DNA of 64,000 bases, from NCBI RefSeq assembly GCF_013366375.1, contig NZ_JABWMJ010000010.1:124001-188000 (forward strand), written 5' to 3'. Below are positions 19,342-27,745 of this stretch, one piece after another. Positions within the stretch are counted from its first letter, which is position 1; every line of letters starts with the position of its first letter. Made by a program: the position numbers and the translations under genes. The DNA is from Rhizobacter koreensis (lineage in GTDB: Bacteria > Pseudomonadota > Gammaproteobacteria > Burkholderiales > Burkholderiaceae_C). The notes below the pieces were generated by a model. The model ran no database searches. It saw only the letters and a program-made list of their open reading frames with translations, and was not told the origin of the DNA.

Positions 19342-20139
19342 TCATGCCGTCGCGGATCGTGAGGCGATGAGCTGGCGCAGCGGTTCGCGCCAGCCGAGGC
19401 TCGCGGCCGTGCCGCCGCCCGGGTTGTACTCGAAACCGACCCACGAGCGGTAGGGCCACGCGAGCAATGCCTCGAACGCCTGACGCACGGCGGGTTTCGA
19501 GAGGTCCGGCGCCGAGCGCGCGGGCGCATCGGCGACCTGCACGTGACGGATCCAGGGCCGCGCGGCCTCGAGCTCGCGCGTCAGGTCGAGGCCTTCGCGC
19601 GCAACGTGGTAGAGGTCGAACTGCAGGCGCACATCGTCACCGCCCAGCTGTCGCAGCACGTCCACGGCCTCGGACGGCTGGTGGTAGGCGTACCCCGGCA
19701 CGTCGTGCCGGTTCAGCGCCTCCAGCGTGAGCACCACCCCGGCCGCGCGCGCCAACGGCGCGGCCCAGCGCAGATTGTCGACGAGCACCGCCAGGCGCCG
19801 GGTCGGGTCGGCATCGGCAGGGGGCCGGCCAGCCATGGTGTGGAGCGTCGGGCAGCCGGTCGCAACGGCGATGTCGAGCGCGCGCTGCAGGCCGTCGCGG
19901 AACGCGGCGCGCTGGTCGGGAACCGCGGCGAGCCCGGGCTCGCCGGCAGCCCCGAGCGGCGTGTTGATCAGCACCAGCGGCAGCGCCGCGTCGGAAAGGG
20001 CCCTGCGCAGCGCGGCCGGGTCGAGGTCGTAGGGGAACAGGATCTCGACCCCATCGAAGCCGTCGCGTGCGGCGGCACCGATGCGTTCGAGCATCGGCAG
20101 TTCCCGATAGAGGAGCGAGATGTTGGCTGCGAGCTTCAA
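19342..20139 (-). CDS. Hydroxypyruvate isomerase / 2-oxo-tetronate isomerase-like TIM barrel
   Basis: 265 residues if TTG at 20139 is the start (LKLAANISLLYRELP), the normal length for Hyi/OtnI enzymes. Diagnostic stretches are LEALNRHDVPGYAY (metal Glu), LQFDLYHVAREG and GFEYNPGG near the end. The frame stays open far upstream, but that extension has no family resemblance and overlaps the collapsed dehydratase gene, whose TGA shares the start region. Enzymes of this family isomerise hydroxypyruvate or 2-oxo-tetronates. Linkage to a sugar-acid dehydratase remnant suggests a former sugar-acid pathway. Confidence 0.75.
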   Translation of the reverse strand: MKLAANISLLYRELPMLERIGAAARDGFDGVEILFPYDLDPAALRRALSDAALPLVLINTPLGAAGEPGLAAVPDQRAAFRDGLQRALDIAVATGCPTLHTMAGRPPADADPTRRLAVLVDNLRWAAPLARAAGVVLTLEALNRHDVPGYAYHQPSEAVDVLRQLGGDDVRLQFDLYHVAREGLDLTRELEAARPWIRHVQVADAPARSAPDLSKPAVRQAFEALLAWPYRSWVGFEYNPGGGTAASLGWREPLRQLIASRSATA

Positions 20140-20546
20140 GCGATCGCCGCCGTCAGGGCCTCGGGACTTCGCCACGCGCCGATCTTCTCGACGCCTGGGG
20201 CGAGCTTGCCGCGCCGACGCGGCCCGACCGCCGCGCGTGCCTTCGACGTCCAGGCGCCGCGGCGCACCGCCACGCGCCCTGCGGAGTTCGCCTGCAGCGA
20301 CTGCCCAGCTGCAGCCCGCTGCGCGTCGCTGGGTTGCAAGCGGCGGGCGGCTACGGCCGGCATGCACGCCTCCTGGTTCTCGAACACGCGCGCCGGCCCC
20401 GCGAACTGCAGCGACCGGTCGAAATCGGCCTCGTCGTACCCGGTCCCGCGCAGAAAGGCGCAATGCGGCGCGCGCGTGGTGCCCTCGGTGACAACGCCCG
20501 AACGATGCTTGTGAAGCGAAGGTCTTTGTGCGCTGCCGCCCCGCAT
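20136..20546 (-). pseudogene. Collapsed IlvD/Edd-family dehydratase remnant
   Basis: A 136-residue frame that still reads like three separate pieces of a dihydroxy-acid dehydratase of more than 550 residues. VVTEGTTRAPHCAFLRGTGY matches the extreme N-terminus of IlvD. FAGPARVFENQEACMPAV followed by RRLQPSD matches the GPARVFDSEE region of the last third. RRGAW resembles the C-terminal RRAAW motif. The [2Fe-2S] cysteines and catalytic core are absent. The pieces are joined in frame, so two internal deletions seem to have occurred without closing the frame. It cannot be an active dehydratase. Confidence 0.5.
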
Positions 20547-20680
20547 CGGAGGCTCCTTTCGAGAAGGGCCCCGAGCCTAGCCGATCTCACGGTCCCGAAC
20601 TCGCCGCTCGCGCGCAGGGAACGCCCGGTGTAGTGCCAGCGTCGGGCGGGGCCGCCGCGTGGGCTCGGATGACGCCGGCG

Positions 20681-21655
20681 CTACTCGGCCTGGATGTTCG
20701 CCGCCTTGATGATCTGCGACCACTTCTTCGCTTCGGCGTCGATGAAGGCGCGGAACTCGGCGGCCGAGCCGCCGCGCAGCTGCAAGCCGGCGGCCTCGGC
20801 CTTCTGGCGCACGCCCGGGTCGCGGATCGCGGCGTTGACTTCCGCGTTCAGCCGGTCGACGACCGCGCCGGGAGTGCCCGCCGGGACCATGAGGCCGTAC
20901 CAGCCGTAGCCGACGACGCTGGGCAGGCCCGACTCGACGAAGGTCGGCGTGTCGGGGTTGAGCGGCGAACGCTTCTCGTTGGCCACCGCGAGCACGCGCA
21001 ACTTGCCGCTCTTCACGAACGGCACCGCGGTCGAGATGGCGGTCAGCGTCGCGTCGATGCGGCCGGCCAGCAGTTCGGTGTAGGCCGGGGCATCGCCCTT
21101 GAACTGGACCACCAGGCCCTTGGCGCCGGCCGCGCGCATGAACAGTTCGGCGGTGAGGTGCGGCGCCGACCCCGCGCCCGGCGAGCCGAACGTGAAGCCG
21201 TTCGGGTTGGCCTTGCCCCATTGCACGAACTCGGCGAGCGTCTTGTAAGGGGCGTCGGCGTTCACCACCAGGAAGAGCGGTGCAATGGCCGTGCTGATGA
21301 CGGGCTCGAAGTTCTTGCGCACGTCATACGGCAGGTTCGGATAGAGCGCCTCGCCGATCGCGATCGGCGCGGCCGCATGCAGCACCGTGTAGCCGTCGGG
21401 CGGCGCCTTGGCGACATAGTCGTTCGCGATGCGCGTGCCCGCGCCGGCCTTGTTCTCGACGATGACGGACTGTCCGAGCCGCGGCGCGAGGAACTCGGCC
21501 AACACGCGGGTCAGGATGTCGCTAGACCCGCCCGCGTTGTACGGCGAGATCAAACGGATCGGCCGGGCCGGCCACGACTGCGCGGCCACCGGCACGGACA
21601 GTGGCGCAAGCGCCAGGGCGGCGGCAGCGATCAGGTGGCGACGGGTGAGATTCAT
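20681..21655 (-). CDS. Bug/TctC-family periplasmic solute receptor
   Basis: 324 residues: signal peptide with MNLTRRHLIAAAALALAP, cleaved near VAAQS, then RLISPYNAGGSSDILTRVLA, IVENKAGAGTRIA and FTFGSPGAGSAPHLTAEL. It is preceded on the same strand by the DUF1254 gene and the CaiB CoA transferase, which may form one unit (22-33 base spacing or less between stops and starts). Third orphan Bug receptor in the window. Its ligand may be the acid activated by the CoA transferase. Confidence 0.9.
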   Translation of the reverse strand: MNLTRRHLIAAAALALAPLSVPVAAQSWPARPIRLISPYNAGGSSDILTRVLAEFLAPRLGQSVIVENKAGAGTRIANDYVAKAPPDGYTVLHAAAPIAIGEALYPNLPYDVRKNFEPVISTAIAPLFLVVNADAPYKTLAEFVQWGKANPNGFTFGSPGAGSAPHLTAELFMRAAGAKGLVVQFKGDAPAYTELLAGRIDATLTAISTAVPFVKSGKLRVLAVANEKRSPLNPDTPTFVESGLPSVVGYGWYGLMVPAGTPGAVVDRLNAEVNAAIRDPGVRQKAEAAGLQLRGGSAAEFRAFIDAEAKKWSQIIKAANIQAE

Positions 21656-21687
21656 GGCTGTCTCCAGTGGTTCTGTTCGGGTGCGCC

Positions 21688-22968
21688 TCACGCGCGGCGC
21701 AGGGCGGGGTAGGCGTAGCGGAACTCGAGGTGATCGGCTTGCGGCTGGTAGAGGCGCAGCACGACGTAGAACGGCTCGTCGGGCGGCGCCGGCAGCCAGT
21801 TCGAGCCGGGGCCGGGGTCGCGCGCCTGCAGCCGGATCGCCAGGCTGCCGTCGGGCTCGGCCCGCAGGCCAGGCGTGCGGTCGCCGATGGAATAGCGGGC
21901 GAGCGGATTCGCGACGAACAGGCAGTCGCTGCGCCGGTACATCGTGAGCGACCAGAAGGCGCCCACGCGCGGCCCGCCGCCGGGCGGGAAACGCAACTCG
22001 TACGCGTGCGAGCCGTGCAGCGGCTGCCCGTCTGCATCGACCTCGGCCGTCGGGTACATCGCCTCGTCGATGCCGAGAGCGCCGATGAAGTTGCGCGCGA
22101 CGCGGGCCCGCGTGAGCACGTCGTCGCCCCAGTGGGTGCGCACCTCGACCGCAAGGGTCCAGCCATTGCCGAGATCGCGCCCGTGCGCCTGCTCGCTCTC
22201 GCGCAGCTGCTCGAACACGCGCGGCAGCTCGGAGGCGAGCACATCGTCGTCGACCGGCCAGTGCAAGCGCTCGCCGCCCTGGACCGGGTTGCGGGCGAGG
22301 GCCGCATCGACGATCGTGCGGTACAGCGCAGGCTCCGGCGCAGACGCGGAGCGCCCGTCGAGCAGCGTGTCCACTCTCATCGCGGCGTCGCTGCCGTCGA
22401 GCCGGCGCGCTGCGATCTGCGCCTGCAGCGCACGGACCTCGTCGACGTCGCCGGGCGACTCGTCGACCAGGATGCGGCCGATGATCCACACGTCGTCACC
22501 GGGCGACGCAATCACCTGCGACACGTCGGGCGGGACGTCGCCGTGCCAGTCGGGCCCGTGGACCAGCGTTCGCTGTGGGCGGTTGCCGGTGGTTCTGCGG
22601 CCCACGTAAGCGAACGGATTCGTCCAGGCGTCGAGCAGGCCGAGCGTCCAGTAGCGCTCGCCCATGTCGGGGGTGTCGATCACGACCGGCCCCGCGGAAA
22701 GGTCGAGCCAGGCGTTGCTGTACACGGTGTCGTTGTTGGGGCTCACCACCTCGCGGTCGTCGGGGCCGAGTCTGCGGTGCGTGTGGGTGAACTGGTTCAC
22801 CCAGCGCATCCGCGACCCGGGGTCGGCCGCCGCGAAGCCGAGCGTGCGGTGGCGCCGTGCCGTCGTCGCGGCGCGCATGCGCATCATCTCGAACAGGGGC
22901 AGCGTCTGCACGATGGCGCCTGCGGCCATGTCGCGCGGCGTGTCGGTCGAGGTAGTCGGATCGGTCAT
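21688..22968 (-). CDS. DUF1254/DUF1214-domain protein
   Basis: 426 residues. The N-terminal half carries VVSPNNDTVYSNAWLDLSAGP with the strongly conserved NNDTxYS motif of DUF1254. The C-terminal half has a DUF1214-like beta domain (ALGIDEAMYPTAEVDADGQ and FWSLTMYRRSDCLFVANP). The molecular function of this family is not established. There is no signal peptide. It starts six bases after the CaiB gene ends on the same strand, so the two are probably co-transcribed and it may serve the same substrate. Confidence 0.8.
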   Translation of the reverse strand: MTDPTTSTDTPRDMAAGAIVQTLPLFEMMRMRAATTARRHRTLGFAAADPGSRMRWVNQFTHTHRRLGPDDREVVSPNNDTVYSNAWLDLSAGPVVIDTPDMGERYWTLGLLDAWTNPFAYVGRRTTGNRPQRTLVHGPDWHGDVPPDVSQVIASPGDDVWIIGRILVDESPGDVDEVRALQAQIAARRLDGSDAAMRVDTLLDGRSASAPEPALYRTIVDAALARNPVQGGERLHWPVDDDVLASELPRVFEQLRESEQAHGRDLGNGWTLAVEVRTHWGDDVLTRARVARNFIGALGIDEAMYPTAEVDADGQPLHGSHAYELRFPPGGGPRVGAFWSLTMYRRSDCLFVANPLARYSIGDRTPGLRAEPDGSLAIRLQARDPGPGSNWLPAPPDEPFYVVLRLYQPQADHLEFRYAYPALRRA

Positions 22969-22973
22969 GGTGT

Positions 22974-24212
22974 TCAGGCGATCACGCCGCGTTGCCGCAG
23001 CGCGGCGATTTCTTCATCGGAATAGCCGGCTTCGGCGAGCACGGCCGCGCCATCGGCGCCGCAGGCCGGCGCCGCCGCGGGAGCCGGCCGCGGCGCATCG
23101 CCCATGCGATAAGGCAGGCCCAGGGCACGGTAGTGCGCGCCGTCGGGCCCCTGCGCGTCGACCACGATCCCGCTGGCGATGACGTCGGGGCTCGCCAGCA
23201 CGTCGCGGTAGCGCCGCACCGCGCCGACCACGATCTGGTTCCTGCCGAGCAGGGTCACACACTGCTCGCTGGTGTACTTCGACAAGCATTCGCCGAGTAC
23301 CTCGCGCAATTCGGCGCGGTGGGCCACCCGCTGCTGGTTGCTGCTGAAGCGCGGGTCGTCGATCAGCTCCTCGCGCCCGACCACGCGGCAGAAGCGTTGC
23401 CAGTGATCCTCGGCGTAGGCCGACAGCACGATGTGGCCGTCGCTCGTCGGCACCACTTCCGCCGCCGGTGCGTTGTGCGGCTGCCCCGCGCCGATGCGCG
23501 TCGGCTCGGGACCGCCGCCCAGGTACTCGCAGAACGTGGCGGCCTGCAGGTTGAGCGCGGTCTCCAGCAGCGAGACCTCGAGCGTTTCGCCGACGCCGCT
23601 GCGCTCGCGCCCGTAGAGCGCGGCAAGCACCGCCTGCGCGCCGAGCTGTGCGGCGGCCGCGTCCACGACGGGTACGCCGACCTTCTGGGGCAGCCGGTCG
23701 GGCTCGCCGGTGACCGTCATCAGCCCGCTCTCGGCCTGCGCGGCGATGTCGTAGCCCGGCCGATCGCGCGACGGGCCGGCGCTCCCGAACCCCGAGATCG
23801 AGAGATAGATCACCCGCGGGTGGCGGGCTCGCACGTCGGCCGGTCCGAGGCCGAGCTTCTCGACGACGCCGGGGCGCAGGTTCTGGATCACGACGTCGCT
23901 GCGTGCGATCAGTCGCCACGCGATCTCGCGTCCGGCCTGGCTCTTGAGGTCGAGCGCGATCGAGCGCTTGCCACGGTTGTAGGCCCTGATCATCGACTCG
24001 CCATAGCGGCCGATGTGGCGCGCCTGGTCGCCGCCGAGCGACTCGACCTTGATCACGCTGGCCCCCAGGTCGGCGAGCGCCATGGCGGCGCCCGGACCGG
24101 CGATGTATTGCCCGAAGTCGAGCACGCTCACACCGGCCAGCGGGGCTGCGGGTGCGGGAGCGGCGGCGCCCGGATGAGACGGAAGGACTGCCATGGCGCG
24201 CACGATAGGCAT
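22974..24212 (-). CDS. CaiB/BaiF family CoA transferase (type III)
   Basis: 412 residues from ATG 24212, chosen because AGGA lies nine bases upstream; ATG 24194 is an alternative. Family III CoA-transferase features are VLDFGQYIAGPGAAMALADLGASV at the N-terminus, the catalytic aspartate in RDRPGYDIAAQ, and the NRGKRSIALDLK block. It moves CoA between carboxylic acids. It is divergent from a LysR gene across 76 bases and is followed by the DUF1254 protein and a Bug receptor, a typical acid-uptake and activation set. Confidence 0.88.
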   Translation of the reverse strand: MPIVRAMAVLPSHPGAAAPAPAAPLAGVSVLDFGQYIAGPGAAMALADLGASVIKVESLGGDQARHIGRYGESMIRAYNRGKRSIALDLKSQAGREIAWRLIARSDVVIQNLRPGVVEKLGLGPADVRARHPRVIYLSISGFGSAGPSRDRPGYDIAAQAESGLMTVTGEPDRLPQKVGVPVVDAAAAQLGAQAVLAALYGRERSGVGETLEVSLLETALNLQAATFCEYLGGGPEPTRIGAGQPHNAPAAEVVPTSDGHIVLSAYAEDHWQRFCRVVGREELIDDPRFSSNQQRVAHRAELREVLGECLSKYTSEQCVTLLGRNQIVVGAVRRYRDVLASPDVIASGIVVDAQGPDGAHYRALGLPYRMGDAPRPAPAAAPACGADGAAVLAEAGYSDEEIAALRQRGVIA

Positions 24213-24248
24213 CGGCGACATTCCTGAACAGTCGATAATCCTGATGGC

Positions 24249-24270
24249 GTGATCACGCTGGGCGATCACG
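24249..24270. promoter_or_regulatory. Palindrome and direct repeat in CaiB / LysR divergent region
   Basis: GTGATCAC (24249-24256) is a perfect palindrome, and its GATCACG half recurs at 24264-24270, 13 bases after the first (24251-24257). The pair lies in the divergent promoter gap, about 20 bases before the LysR start, where LysR regulators usually bind. Binding is inferred. Confidence 0.4.
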
Positions 24271-24288
24271 ACCTGTGGCCTGCCGAGC

Positions 24289-25251
24289 ATGGACCGAAGC
24301 CCCGACTACCTCGTGCGCCGGCTGCGCCTGCGTCACCTCGAGCTGCTGGTGGCGCTGGCCGACGCCGGCACCATGCGGGCCGCCGCGGCCCGCCTGCACC
24401 TGAGCCAGCCCGCGCTCAGCAAGATGCTCGGCGAGCTCGAGGTCGGCTTCGGCGCGCGCCTTTTCGAGCGCAGCCCGCAAGGGCTGGCCATCAATGCGTT
24501 CGGGCTCGCGGCGGTGTACCGGGCGCGCGTCATCCTTGGCGAGCTGGCGCGCGGCAAGGAGGAGGTCGACGCGCTCCGCAGCGGTGCCGCCGGCGTGCTG
24601 CGCCTGGGCACCCTGTCGGTGACCGCGACGGTTCCCTTCGCGGTCGCGAGGTTGCGCCAGCAGGTGCCGGGCGCGCAGGTGCACATCCACGAGGGCCGTG
24701 TGCGCGACCTGATCCAGCGGTTGCTCGATGGCGAACTCGACTGCGTGTTCGGTGCCATCACGCCCGAGCTGCTGACGAGCGAGTTGCTGCGCCTGCTGCG
24801 CACCGAGGTGATGCTCGAAGACGAGCTGTGCGTGCTGTGCAGCGCCAGCCACCCGATCCTGAAAAGTCGCCGCCTGCGCTGGGCCGATCTGCACGCACTG
24901 CCATGGGTGGTGCCGCCCAAGGACACGCTCGTCCGCCAGGGGTTCATGACCGCCTTCCTCAACGAGGGGCTCGAGCCGCCCGAACCCGCCGTCGAGGTGC
25001 TCTCGTCGGTGACCGTCGGCAGCCTGCTGCGTACCGACGGCAACCTGCTCGGCGCGACACGCCTCGAGCACGCTCGCGACGAACTGGCGCGCGCCGCGGT
25101 GAGTCGCGTGCGGGTGTCCCCGGTCATTCCGCTGCCGTCGCTGGGCCTCTACACGCGACACGGCCCCGAGACGCCCGCACCGCTCACGCAGGCATTCGCC
25201 CAGGCGATCCGCTGGTGCGGCCGCCAGCAAGCGCGATCTGCGAAGGCGTGA
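24289..25251 (+). CDS. LysR-family transcriptional regulator
   Basis: 320 residues. The N-terminal winged helix-turn-helix (about residues 14-75: LRHLELLVALADAGTMRAAAARLHLSQPALSKML) is textbook LysR, followed by a substrate-binding domain. It resembles the GbpR/CbbR branch in the GARLFERSPQGLAINAFG segment. It is divergent from the CaiB CoA-transferase gene, which makes activation of that operon by an acid or CoA-pathway intermediate the likely role. Confidence 0.9.
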   Translation: MDRSPDYLVRRLRLRHLELLVALADAGTMRAAAARLHLSQPALSKMLGELEVGFGARLFERSPQGLAINAFGLAAVYRARVILGELARGKEEVDALRSGAAGVLRLGTLSVTATVPFAVARLRQQVPGAQVHIHEGRVRDLIQRLLDGELDCVFGAITPELLTSELLRLLRTEVMLEDELCVLCSASHPILKSRRLRWADLHALPWVVPPKDTLVRQGFMTAFLNEGLEPPEPAVEVLSSVTVGSLLRTDGNLLGATRLEHARDELARAAVSRVRVSPVIPLPSLGLYTRHGPETPAPLTQAFAQAIRWCGRQQARSAKA

Positions 25252-25398
25252 CATGCACGCAGCGCCGACGTGACGTGCGCGGCGCGTCGAGGACGACGAT
25301 CGACCCCATGCCCACGTCGGGGCGAGGCTTCTGGGCGCGGCCGGGTCGTCCCTCCCGGCGACCGGCGCGATCGTCGAAGGAGGCGCCTCGAGGACCGG

Positions 25399-26079
25399 CT
25401 ACGCGAAGCCAACGAACCGGGCGAAGTCGTTCACGCGCTCGCGAGGCATCTGCAGCTGGTTGACCGCGGCTGCCGCATCGCCGTAGCCCATCGACATCCC
25501 GCACGCGGTGACTTCGTGCTCCGGCATGTCGAGGTGCTGGGCGATCAATGCGTGGAACCGGGCGAACGAGACCTGCGGGCAGGTGGCGATGCCCCGCGCC
25601 TGGGCTGCGATCATGACGCTCTGGACGAACAGCCCGAGGTCGAGCCAGCTATGAGGGCGCAGGCGGCCATCGATGCCGAAGATGAGGCCGACCGGCGCAC
25701 CGAAGAACGCGAAGTTCCGCTGGGTCTGGCGTGCCCGCCCCTGGACGTCGGATCGTTCGATGCCGAGGCAGTCGTAGTAGCGCGCGCCGAAATCACCTTG
25801 CCTCGTCGCGAACGATGGCGGGAGCGGGTCGGGAAAGTGCTCGGACGGCGGGAGGGTGTCTTCCCGGAAAGCCTCGACGAGCGCCTCTCCCAGCGCCTTC
25901 ATCGGGGCTCCCGTCAAGACGTAAACCCTCCAAGGCTGCGTGTTCGAGTTGCTCGGCGCTGTCGAGGCGACCTCGAGAATCTCGCGCACGGTGTCGGCCG
26001 AAAGTGGATCGGGACGGAACGCCCGGGTCGTCCTGCGGGACCGCAGCACTGCATCCACGCAACTCGCGGTGTCTTGCAT
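25399..26079 (-). CDS. Nitroreductase, PnbA-like
   Basis: 226 residues of the FMN nitroreductase family: RRTTRAFRPDPL at the N-terminus, the FMN-binding APSNSNTQPWRVYVLTG block and the C-terminal GMSMGYGDA. Enzymes of this type reduce nitroaromatics to hydroxylamines. The gene directly follows a 4-hydroxylaminobenzoate-lyase-like gene, the second enzyme of 4-nitrobenzoate degradation (pnbA-pnbB). On this basis 4-nitrobenzoate reductase is a reasonable prediction, though specificity cannot be read from the protein. Confidence 0.8.
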   Translation of the reverse strand: MQDTASCVDAVLRSRRTTRAFRPDPLSADTVREILEVASTAPSNSNTQPWRVYVLTGAPMKALGEALVEAFREDTLPPSEHFPDPLPPSFATRQGDFGARYYDCLGIERSDVQGRARQTQRNFAFFGAPVGLIFGIDGRLRPHSWLDLGLFVQSVMIAAQARGIATCPQVSFARFHALIAQHLDMPEHEVTACGMSMGYGDAAAAVNQLQMPRERVNDFARFVGFA

Positions 26080-26088
26080 GGTCGGTCC

Positions 26089-26622
26089 TCAGGCGCTCGG
26101 CGGCGCGTGATAAGCGATGCGACCGGCGGGCAGGAAGAACAGTGCGATCACCGGCCCGCCCTTGGCCTCGGGATAGTGATGACTTCCCGGGGCGGGCGCG
26201 GTCCAGCCGCCGTAGCACCAGCCGTTCGGGCCGCCGAGCGCGGCGCCGGGCCGCAACGCCACCACCATGTTGAACTCCCCGTATGGATGGGCGTGATACT
26301 GCCCCCGATAGCTGTCCTCGGGGTTGCCCTGCCGGCTGTCGGTGCTGTCCATGTACACCGCCGTGATGCTGAAGTGGTGGGTTCGTTCGGAAGGCTCGGC
26401 AATGCGGCTCCTGCGGTAAGCCGGTCCGTCGAGTTCCACCGTCGCGGCCCAGCCATCGCGCACGCCTTTGCGCACCAGGTCGGCCAGCGTCTCGTACAGC
26501 TCGCTCCCGGGGCCGTAGCGCTCGTTGAGCCAGCGTTCCGCCTCCGGACCTGCCGTCATGTCCTTCACTTCGTCGAGCAACGGGATGCTGTGCTGAATCA
26601 GCGCTTCACGATCGTCGTTCAT
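26089..26622 (-). CDS. 4-hydroxylaminobenzoate lyase-like protein (PnbB / DUF4863 type)
   Basis: 177 residues, GGGAG seven bases before the ATG. The C-terminal half is cupin-like: GQYHAHPYGEFNMVVALRPGA, then GWTAPAPGSHHYPEAKGG and ALFFLPAGRIAYH. I recognise this as the DUF4863 family that includes PnbB, which converts 4-hydroxylaminobenzoate to protocatechuate with ammonia release. Recognition is from memory of the family plus the adjoining nitroreductase, so the reaction is a prediction. It sits between a Bug receptor and the nitroreductase, all on one strand with short gaps. Confidence 0.6.
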   Translation of the reverse strand: MNDDREALIQHSIPLLDEVKDMTAGPEAERWLNERYGPGSELYETLADLVRKGVRDGWAATVELDGPAYRRSRIAEPSERTHHFSITAVYMDSTDSRQGNPEDSYRGQYHAHPYGEFNMVVALRPGAALGGPNGWCYGGWTAPAPGSHHYPEAKGGPVIALFFLPAGRIAYHAPPSA

Positions 26623-26644
26623 GTGATCTCCCTGAATATGACCG

Positions 26645-27631
26645 TCATTCCTCGGAGCGGAAGCCGGACGCCTGGACGATGGGTTTCCAGGCATCGCGCT
26701 CGCGCTGGATGAGCCGTGCGTACTCCTGGGGAGGCAACGTGTACGGCGCGAAGCCGATCTGTTCGAAGCCCGCCAGCAGCGCCTCGTCCTTGCTTGCAAC
26801 GAGCACGGTGTCGTAGATGGACTTGACGACCGCATCCGGCGTTCCGGGTGGCGCGAACACGCCGTAGGTCTCGACGCCGCGGATTCCGGCGAAGCCCTGC
26901 TCGGCGAACGTCGGCACATCGGGCATGAAGCGCGAGCGCCCGCTGCCGGTCACGCCGAGGATGCGCAGCTTGCCTTGCTTGAGATACGGAACGAAGTCGG
27001 CGACGAAGCCGAAGTACGCGGGAATCTGGCCTCCGAGCAGATCCTGCATCGCAGGCGCCGAGCCGCGATAGGGAACGTGCTGGAGCTTGAGTCCGGCAGC
27101 CTCCGAGAACTGGTATCCCAGAAAGTGCGCCATCGACCCGGCTGCGGGCGATGCGAACGAGGTGTTCCCCGCCGCTTGTTTCACCCACGCGGCGTAGTCC
27201 TTGAGACTGCGCACCGAGGCAGGTACGGCCGCACTCACGGCAAACGCACAGTCGACGGCGGCGATGGGCGAGATGGGCACGAAATCGGCCGCGGCGTCGT
27301 ACATGAGCTTCGAATACACATGCGGATAGATGGTCAGAGCCGACGTGTGCGTACACAGAAGGGTGCTGCCGTCGGCGCGTTCACGCTTGAGCTGACTGCT
27401 GGCCATCCGGCCGGCCGCGCCGGGCCGGTTGTCCACGATGTACGAACGCCCCTGCTTGCGCCATGCGTCGGCCAGCCTGCGCGCGGTCGCGTCGAGCGTG
27501 CCGCCGGCGGGGTAGCCGACCAGAACCCGCGAAGGGCCGCTGGCGCCCTGCGCCGCGGCGAGCGACATCGATCCGGCAGAAGGAATAGCAAGAGCAAGGC
27601 GCGTGAACGCGCGGCGAGTCAGTGGGTCCAT
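26645..27631 (-). CDS. Bug/TctC-family periplasmic solute receptor
   Basis: 328 residues from ATG 27631 (MDPLTRRAFTRLALAIPSAG, a signal with RR). Bug motifs are VLVGYPAGGTLDATARRLAD, IVDNRPGAAGRMA, YPHVYSKLMYD and FASPAAGSMAHFLG. It is the first gene of the presumed pnb operon, divergent from a LysR regulator, and so is likely to capture the aromatic acid degraded by the two enzymes behind it. No membrane partner is encoded nearby. Confidence 0.9.
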   Translation of the reverse strand: MDPLTRRAFTRLALAIPSAGSMSLAAAQGASGPSRVLVGYPAGGTLDATARRLADAWRKQGRSYIVDNRPGAAGRMASSQLKRERADGSTLLCTHTSALTIYPHVYSKLMYDAAADFVPISPIAAVDCAFAVSAAVPASVRSLKDYAAWVKQAAGNTSFASPAAGSMAHFLGYQFSEAAGLKLQHVPYRGSAPAMQDLLGGQIPAYFGFVADFVPYLKQGKLRILGVTGSGRSRFMPDVPTFAEQGFAGIRGVETYGVFAPPGTPDAVVKSIYDTVLVASKDEALLAGFEQIGFAPYTLPPQEYARLIQRERDAWKPIVQASGFRSEE

Positions 27632-27693
27632 GGGCGCCTCGTGTGCAATGGAAGGTCGGGGCATCATCGAGGGCGCGCCAGTTGAATGGAACT

Positions 27694-27720
27694 GATGCGT
27701 TTGCAAGAGCAAAATGCATC
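27694..27720. promoter_or_regulatory. Compound inverted repeat, candidate LysR site of the pnb-like locus
   Basis: GATGC (27694-27698) and TTTGC (27700-27704) are mirrored by GCAAA (27709-27713) and GCATC (27716-27720), one half-turn apart, in the gap between the divergent Bug and LysR genes. LysR boxes are partial dyads of this size. The assignment is inference. Confidence 0.4.
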
Positions 27721-27745
27721 GCGTTCATCAGCGTGGGAGCTCGAG

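Noticed and set aside
19342-20463. Longer version of the hydroxypyruvate-isomerase-like gene
   Set aside because: The extra 100 N-terminal residues have no family counterpart and overlap the IlvD remnant; the enzyme length fits the TTG at 20139.
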